The notes below the pieces were generated by a model. The model was not told the origin of the DNA. It was given only the letters and a program-made list of their open reading frames with translations, and ran no database searches. From NCBI RefSeq assembly GCF_041381155.1, contig NC_091141.1, positions 26,432,828 through 26,496,827 on the forward strand: 64,000 bases of DNA. The letters run 5' to 3'. The DNA comes from Argopecten irradians (lineage: Eukaryota; Mollusca; Bivalvia; Pectinida; Pectinidae). Position numbers and translations under genes: made by a program. Shown piece by piece: positions 57,352 to 64,000 of the stretch. Each line of letters starts with the position of its first letter. Position 1 is the stretch's first letter.

Positions 57352-60300
57352 TACTTGACAGGGTTATTCCGCGGTTGCTAGGGAAAAGATAACTGTCTTT
57401 TACCAGGGTAGGGAAAAGATAGCTCACACACGCTAGACAATGACGTGACGTCATCATTACATGCGGTGTCTATTGTCGACGACGTCGTTGATTTTGACGC
57501 ATTGCGACGCTCCTATGATGGCGGGCTTTGGAAATGTTTCAATATAACTGTATTTTCATATTCTTTTTCGTTTAAAGCCGCATAATCCGTATCTTTCAGG
57601 GTCCGTAAATCAACAAAAGAAAATTAGGGTACATATATTATAAAAAGTTATCAACTTTCCCCTAATTACACACTCAAAAAGTCCCGAGTTCAAAAGAAAT
57701 TAATGATTAAAAATTCGATATCCAGAGTGTTTGAATATGCATTTTCAATCGTAGACGATCACGTGACTTTCCAGACCAAACGAAATGGCGTGCCCAGTCA
57801 AAAGTGTGTCGTTCATGTTAGCAGGAACTTCTACGGAAGAACTTGTTACTTATCATGAACAAGTGAATGTTTTGTTATGTGATGAAGTTAAAGAGTCCCC
57901 CAGAACAATATATATACATTATCGTCGTGTAAACAATACTTCCATTCGGTCATTTTGAGTGTTTACAATACGGCGATCGGTTGACTATGCTTTGCCTAAT
58001 TTCCGGGGGCCACCGGAGGGATTTTTGTGGGAACGGTATTACATCGTACTAGATAAGATAATAAATTGTACAAAAATGTACCAGATATATAAATAATGGT
58101 ATTGATAAATAATGAAACAGACAAGACACATCGTACTATATAGAGACGAAAATGGTTATCTACATGTAAATCTCTGGTGATATTTTTTAAAATAAATATC
58201 TCAGACGATATTTGACTTGCCTTGGATAATTATAACTTGTTTTATAAAGGTCCAAATGAAATATAATAATAAATCAAGTAAAATAAGCACGGAGAGCAAA
58301 CTTGACATAATATGCATTTTTGTTCAATGTCATATGTGTAATCATGTATACATACATATCTATTAGTTAAAAAAATCACCATGTACCGCCTTAAACGAGT
58401 ATAAAACTTAATACATGTTATTGTATGTATATTTCTGATATTTATGTTGGAAAAGCTCCATGTTCGTTAAAACATGATGATAAATTTCTGGTGAAACTAT
58501 AAACATTTGGTTATATGATTTCAAGGATTACAGAAAATATAAAAAAAATTAAAAGAAAGAATGGGGTTGAGGTTGCAATAAGGCGGTTTAATGTGTGTTA
58601 AAAGTTCTGAATGTCTAACATGCAGTTATGTATATATTTTCTGTGTAGATAATGAAGACAGCTCCCTTGGTTAAATTTGTGATGTACACGATAGCTTGCC
58701 AATGAACCATATAGCTACCATATAAAATGATGTCCAGTCGTGAATTTGCCTCTGAATCAAATGAATTAGAAACATGTATAATGAAAGACCTAGGTGTTTC
58801 TTATAAAATCATATTCATGCACAAATAGCACATTCATATACATTGTATAGTGTACATGTACACATATTGTGCATTGAATTTTAAGTCAATAAAAAAAATG
58901 ACTGGAGTTCAAAATAGCATCCAGTAGTAAATAAGCTGACCATAGCATGTGATTCTCATGTCATCACAGTAATTGCAGTAAAATTCATTTTTTAGTATGT
59001 ATATAGTCTAACCTGGTGGAAAATCTAACTTTATTAGTTGTATTTTATTAGTTTATTTTTATATATTCAAGCAATCCCATTTCCTTTAGTGTGATCTTGC
59101 TCCAAACACTAAGTGAAGTTGCTAAGAGCTAGTACATGTAGACCTTGATTGACCTGGACTAATTAGAAGTTATTGTCAGTCCATTCCTTTCTATTTCAAT
59201 CAAAACTTAAAATATAGTCAATAATGAATAATGCAATTTAACAACATGCATCACAGGCTATTGTCTCTACAGATACATGGATATTCTTATATATATGTGC
59301 AATCTGTGTATTACACAACAACAAGATTTTTTTATTACACATAGGGATATATGCATATCTATGGAGCCAAAATCTTGAGATGTGACACTGACTTTTGACC
59401 CAAATAACCTTTGATCTAGCTCCAGTCTTGTTTGCTATTTATTTCCTGTATTTGAACATTTCTAAAATGAACACTGCATAATTAAACAACTCAGACAACT
59501 GACATATATTATTTTAATTGGTTTATTGTTCATAAATTGGAATTACAGCCTTGTCCCATATAAATTATTCAAAAGTTATACATACTAGGTATGTAAACAT
59601 GCAATAAGAATTATTATTCCTTTTTTCATTTGTGTGAACAAGAAATAAATAATTTGAAAATATCCTGGTGAAAATAGTTAAGAATTATGCTAGGTTTGTT
59701 CTGTCCTTCCTTCTTGAAAATAGTTTCTTTCTGGTTCATAATGGGTACATTACAAACAGACTTTTATTTTTTACTGTCAGTTTTGATCTCAGAGATACAT
59801 GTAGTTGTTTTTCCCTTTTATTTTTGGGCGAGCTGCCATCAAATCTTGCACTTCTGTCATCTGGTTGAAGGTCCCATACATTCTATAAAGAAAATATGGA
59901 GTAAATGTCAGTTATGTACATAGATAACTACTGCATACATGCATGTACATAATCTTTCAGAGTAAGCCTACATGTAAAACAAACTAGTTCCAATTGTTTT
60001 CTGTCAAACACAAATTTATAACAATTACACATTTTTTGAACACGTTTATCAAAATCAAACCTCACTAGATACTTAGTCATTTCTTGAATTACAGGGGTCT
60101 AGGCATTTTCATGTGAAGAATAATGGTACTAATTAGTGCCAGAATTTATGTAGCCTAACTGTATTGGACATAATATATAATACATATTTTAAAAAGTCAA
60201 TTACTATTCTTTATTTACACCACTTATGATGTATTGGTGTGAATTTTATATAATTAAGACCAGCAGATAGGATAACCAGTACACACACGAGCACTGATGA

Positions 60301-61300
60301 AGTAAGTTTGAAAGTGGCTTCTTTAATACAGCAATATCCATAGCATACAGTAAAAGGATATATATCACTGATATACATAAATACACAAATAGATATCGGA
60401 AAAAAAATATCACACTCCTGACGCTGTAAGCCTGTAACAGTAGCTACATACATGTATGTACATGTATATCGTACATGTATAACACTGAAGAATGCGATCA
60501 TCTTGTATAATACGACTCTACTAATGCTTCTGTTGTAATCCAAGATTAAATCTGTTATATGTTCCCCAATTTATCAACACTTTTCCTGATTTCTAATCTC
60601 TATTTTACTATGGTACCAATTCCGAAAAGCGACCAAACACTTACAATAGAATATAACTGTTCCCCCTTCGGGGCCCCACTCACCTTATAGAGACGAAGAG
60701 AAGTCAGTTTATGTGGTTTTGGTAGATCATTCACAAATCATAGTTGTTGTCATAGCTCGAATTCTTTTCCATATAATATTCTCAGCAATTCACAACATTT
60801 CTTAGTTTAAATGATTTCCTTATTCACTTCGAATCAGCAGTTGATTCTAAGCCGGCGAGCTTTCACTGCAAAGCTCGCTCCATTGCGGTAAACAACTTTT
60901 ATTTCCGGACATGCGCAAAGTAGCATTTCTAAGCTTTGGAGGCGTTAACTTTTGACTTTCTGGCGGACCGCGCATAAGTCTAAAATAAAATTTTGTATAT
61001 TTATATCTTTGGACCTCTTAACTTTCTAGACTTGTAATTTGGGGAAAGTTCATAACTTTTTAGGGCTATTAGACCATATCTTGTCATTGTTTGTTTTACG
61101 GACCCTGAAAGATACGGATCATGCGGCTTTAAGTATGGAAGAAAAAGAATCTTACAAGGACCTGTCAGGTGGACAGGGATATTTCAACCCTCGTGAAAGA
61201 TTTTGGACGCCAAACCTCGGCAAGCCTCAGGTTGACCAGCCAAAATCTTTCACTCGGGTAGAGCTATCCCTGTCCACCTGAAAGGCCCATGTAAGATTCT
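57352..61300. mobile_element. GATGACGTCATC-type MITE split by a larger transposon
   Basis: The left part (57352-57571) and the right part (61133-61300) match successive parts of the intact relative at 16230-16640: CTCACACACGCTAGACAATG on the left, TATGGAAGAAAAAGAATC, GGACAGGGATATTTCAACC and CCTCGGCAAGCCTC on the right. Joined, they leave a single TTAA at the break. The right part also carries the family's terminal palindrome. Confidence 0.7.
57576..61128. mobile_element. 3.55 kb TTAA-flanked DNA transposon, nested
   Basis: TTAA occurs at 57572-57575 and 61129-61132. The ends are inverted repeats beginning AGCCGCATAATCCGTATCTT, nearly perfect for about 36 bp (one mismatch). They stay alignable to about 110 bp, with AAAAAGTTAT.AACTTTCC at the same offset (about 66 bp) from both ends. 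No long reading frame is present. A 57-codon frame starting at ATG 57785 (MACPVKSVSFMLAGTSTEEL...) and a GC-rich, promoter-like stretch at 60840-60980 are the only non-AT-rich parts. The target site fits piggyBac-type integration, but the termini do not show the usual CCY start, so the superfamily is open. Confidence 0.75.
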
Positions 61301-61581
61301 ATTATTCTACAATAAACCATGACCCAAATGTAGTGTCAACAGGAACTATTACTCAGTAGTGGGTAGACGCTCGAAAGCACGTGACCGCTTATTTTATGTG
61401 TTGTACGAAATAATTCACTGTGCGCTCCTTGAACATGAGACTTTCGGAAAATACAACAGCAACACCACCGGTTAGCAACCATATTGTATAACGTGAATTA
61501 GACGTTGCGTAAGAACTTTATTTGTTTTCATGGATACTATGAAATCATGAATATTAAACCGCGAAAGTTGTTTTATACATA

Positions 61582-62643
61582 ATGGAATCACAGCTTAATC
61601 GGTCAACCATGACTATTTCTAAACATGAAAGTAAGTATCCGCCAATATATCATGTAATACAGTATATGGATAATCATTTAGTATTGATATTCGAAACTTC
61701 TGCTTAATTCTAAATTGAAATGCCTCGTAATCTACAATACACATTGAGGCGCTGCGCGTCGCTTACCGCAATTACTTGTCACTACATGTATTATGGTTCA
61801 ACACCAAATCTGTAAATATATTAAATAGAATATTAAAAAATGCGATAATTCAATTTTAATATGTTAATATAAACCTTAAGTTATGACGTTAAACACGTGA
61901 GCGATTCTAGGCTAGCGATCCTTGATTTGTATCCCGCTATTAGGAGCGTAATAAAAGCGATAGCAATCTTCATGACTGTCGCTTATAACTACTGGAATTT
62001 CCACTTATCTTGTGATAAGATTCAACACGGTAAAATAACAGATGGTATCGCGTGTTTGTTCAATTTCAAACAAAACCTTATTAAATAGATTTACCACTTC
62101 ACAGTGATTTATTTACACTTTAAGTCGATATATTGAATCTCTTTAAATCGTCAAACACTCGCGATGATTTTATCCCATTTCGAGTAATACCTCCCGGTGG
62201 GTTCCGATAATTTCGCCCGAAAATCAATATCTCTAGAGTAATCCATCGCACTAGTGGTGTACTTAGCTGTTCTGTAGTATCATCTAGATCAATACGTTTC
62301 GCTTTTGTTTGGGTAGACGATAGGTGTGAATGGATTCAAACTTGTTTTATGGTGCTGAGATCAGATTGCCGTCTATTTGTTCAGTATGTGAATGCTCTTT
62401 TATAAAGTTGCTCTGCCTGTCCATTCATCGAGCTAGAATCGACAGAGCTCGGATGGGCGATGAATCTTACTGACTAATAGGTAGGTACATTACTTTTATA
62501 GTTTATATAACATCATTTCGCTTCTTTTAAAGAAGCAATACACTTTTGATAGATCCAAATGATTATATATATGTTACAGCGAGTCTGATTGTCAGCAAAA
62601 TCATGGAGGATACTTTCAATAAATTTCCATTTGCAGGGAGAAG
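61582..62643 (+). CDS. Possible 5' end of an unrecognised gene, two exons
   Basis: Exon 1 candidate 61582-61630 starts ATG and encodes MESQLNRSTMTISKHE plus 1 nt, ending at A|GTAAGTATCC, a strong donor. Exon 2 candidate 62580-62643 follows ATGTTACAG and continues in matching phase (T)SLIVSKIMEDTFNKFPF, then AGR plus 2 nt, ending at AG|GTATAA, a weaker donor. If that donor is not used, the frame stops 25 nt later. Nothing further downstream was found before a SINE-like repeat at 62669. No domain is recognised. The open, phase-matched junction is the only support. Confidence 0.3.
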
Positions 62644-62668
62644 GTATAATTTCTGTTCTTGCAAATAG

Positions 62669-63145
62669 GACGAATTGTACCTATTTCCCCTATTGCATGA
62701 TCGTAAAAGGCGACTAAATTTATAATATGATCTTTTCTCTTCTTCCTAACTATCAATGTTCTTTCTTACGTGCCCCTTGACACCGCCTCACTTTTGGCCT
62801 TCTGTTGACCACTCGCCCCTATGAGGCAGGCTGTGGGTTCTGTCCCCAGATCGAGACACATTAAAGTCTATAATAGCGGTAGTTACTGTTCCTGCTTAGC
62901 GCTCAGCATACAGGGAGTGGGACGACTAGTTCGCCCGTTGTCAGTATAATGTGAGTGTGTTGCTTGGTGTCTTCGGTGGCATGCTGCAGTGATATAGCAC
63001 TATAAAAAGGGCAACAATTCCACTATACAAGTTCCCAAAATGCACACCCGTACTTCATACACGCAACACACCACATACATGTACACGGGAGGTCGTACTT
63101 ACATGACCCTGGCTGTTAATAGGACGTTAATCAATCAATCAAACA
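62669..63145 (+). mobile_element. SINE-like dispersed repeat, longer copy
   Basis: It carries the same ordered blocks as 17047-17430 and continues into GACCCTGGCTGTTAATAGGA and a CGTTAATCAATCAATC tail. The tail of short repeated ATCA units is typical of retroposed short elements. Non-coding. Confidence 0.6.
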
Positions 63146-64000
63146 AAATGGGGTAATGTCAGTGTATCACACGAATATAGAAAGATAGATGAGGGGACAT
63201 ACAAAGCATGCCTGCTCAATTTCCATGGATAATGTTACATGAACTGCACATTTTCTGGCCATATTTAGTATTGTAATACATATATATTCTGCAAACATGG
63301 ATGTATTTTCCCTCAGTCCACTTTCAACCTCTTGGCATCTTTGATTACTTTCTGACTGTGGATCTACGTAATTGAGTTTCTTATTTTATGTGTATGCAAA
63401 TTGGTACTTTTTGGTATGTTTATTCGTAGAGATTTAAATAAAACAATATAAGCAAAAAATACTTCGCCTCGAACAATTCCATTTTGGGAGTATAAATCAT
63501 TCCATTAAAAGTATTAAACAATTAATGTGGAGCTAACGAGTGACAACAATCATTTTTTTAATCATTTTTTAAAGAATGAAATACACCATTGGCACATAAC
63601 ATCCTTATTGATACACGTATTTTAGAGGCGACATTTCGTATGTCAAAGCCGCTTTGCCATGTGCTAGCTGTTGATATATTTACTTTCTAATCCGCCATTA
63701 CTACCTATTGGTGCTATGATTTTTTTTATTGTAAAATTATTTAAATGACAGAATGAACTGTGTAAATATATAGCCGAAACATGGTTAAATGTCAGTACTT
63801 GACCTAATGTAATACTATTTTCTACTTATGTAATGTCACAAATAATACCACCAAAGCAATGTTAACAGGTATACTGGAATCACCTTGTCCGAATTTATAT
63901 CTGTCATATGCAAATTGTTCGGACTACTAATCCTAAACTCATTAACTAATCTTATACTTCACTGTAATGTTTGGGATCGTGTGTAGATGTTCAACAAATA
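63146..64000. other. Intergenic, nothing recognised
   Basis: AT-rich with no visible exon, repeat or regulatory site. Confidence 0.4.

Overview
The window looks like nuclear DNA of a bivalve mollusc. The evidence is AT-rich sequence, small intron-split genes with GT-AG introns, many ACATGTA-type words, dispersed short elements of the kind seen in bivalve genomes, and three proteins with clear animal orthologues. I cannot name the species. Everything here was read by eye from the sequence; no alignment or database search was run.

Genes: (1) a partial class A GPCR on the minus strand (exons at 22139-22019 and 11446-11344) that hosts a 2.4 kb satellite and several transposons in its intron; (2) a galactose 3-O-sulfotransferase on the minus strand (37257-35782, two exons, 382 aa); (3) TMEM101 on the minus strand (43740-41124, three exons, 249 aa); (4) XRCC4 on the plus strand (44105-54546, eleven exons, 355 aa), a core factor of non-homologous end joining. 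TMEM101 and XRCC4 stand head to head across a 364 bp gap with ETS-type sites. Weaker calls are an exon-like reading frame at 38709-38890 and two phase-compatible exons starting a possible gene at 61582. Every XRCC4 and TMEM101 exon junction keeps frame, which supports the models.

The rest is repeats. 0-10 kb: a tandem array of LTR-type mini-elements carrying a tRNA-like sequence, palindromic MITEs, and 158 bp and 41 bp tandem repeats. 11-22 kb: the GPCR with a 37 bp satellite and TTAA-type elements in its intron. 23-29.4 kb: a 35 bp minisatellite split by a 2.8 kb transposon. 31.3-33.3 kb: a 56/60 bp satellite with higher-order structure. 35-54.6 kb: the gene-dense part. 55-61.3 kb: a purine-only tract, more MITEs and a 3.55 kb TTAA-flanked element nested in an older MITE.

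The most notable points are: a family of LTR-bearing miniature retroelements (TRIM-like, with LTR, primer-binding site, polypurine tract and LTR) whose LTR contains a tRNA-Thr-like sequence with intact Pol III boxes; four tandem in-frame 3' splice sites, 39 bp apart, at XRCC4 exon 8 just before its acidic CK2-type motif; and a triplicated stop-codon segment at the XRCC4 C-terminus.
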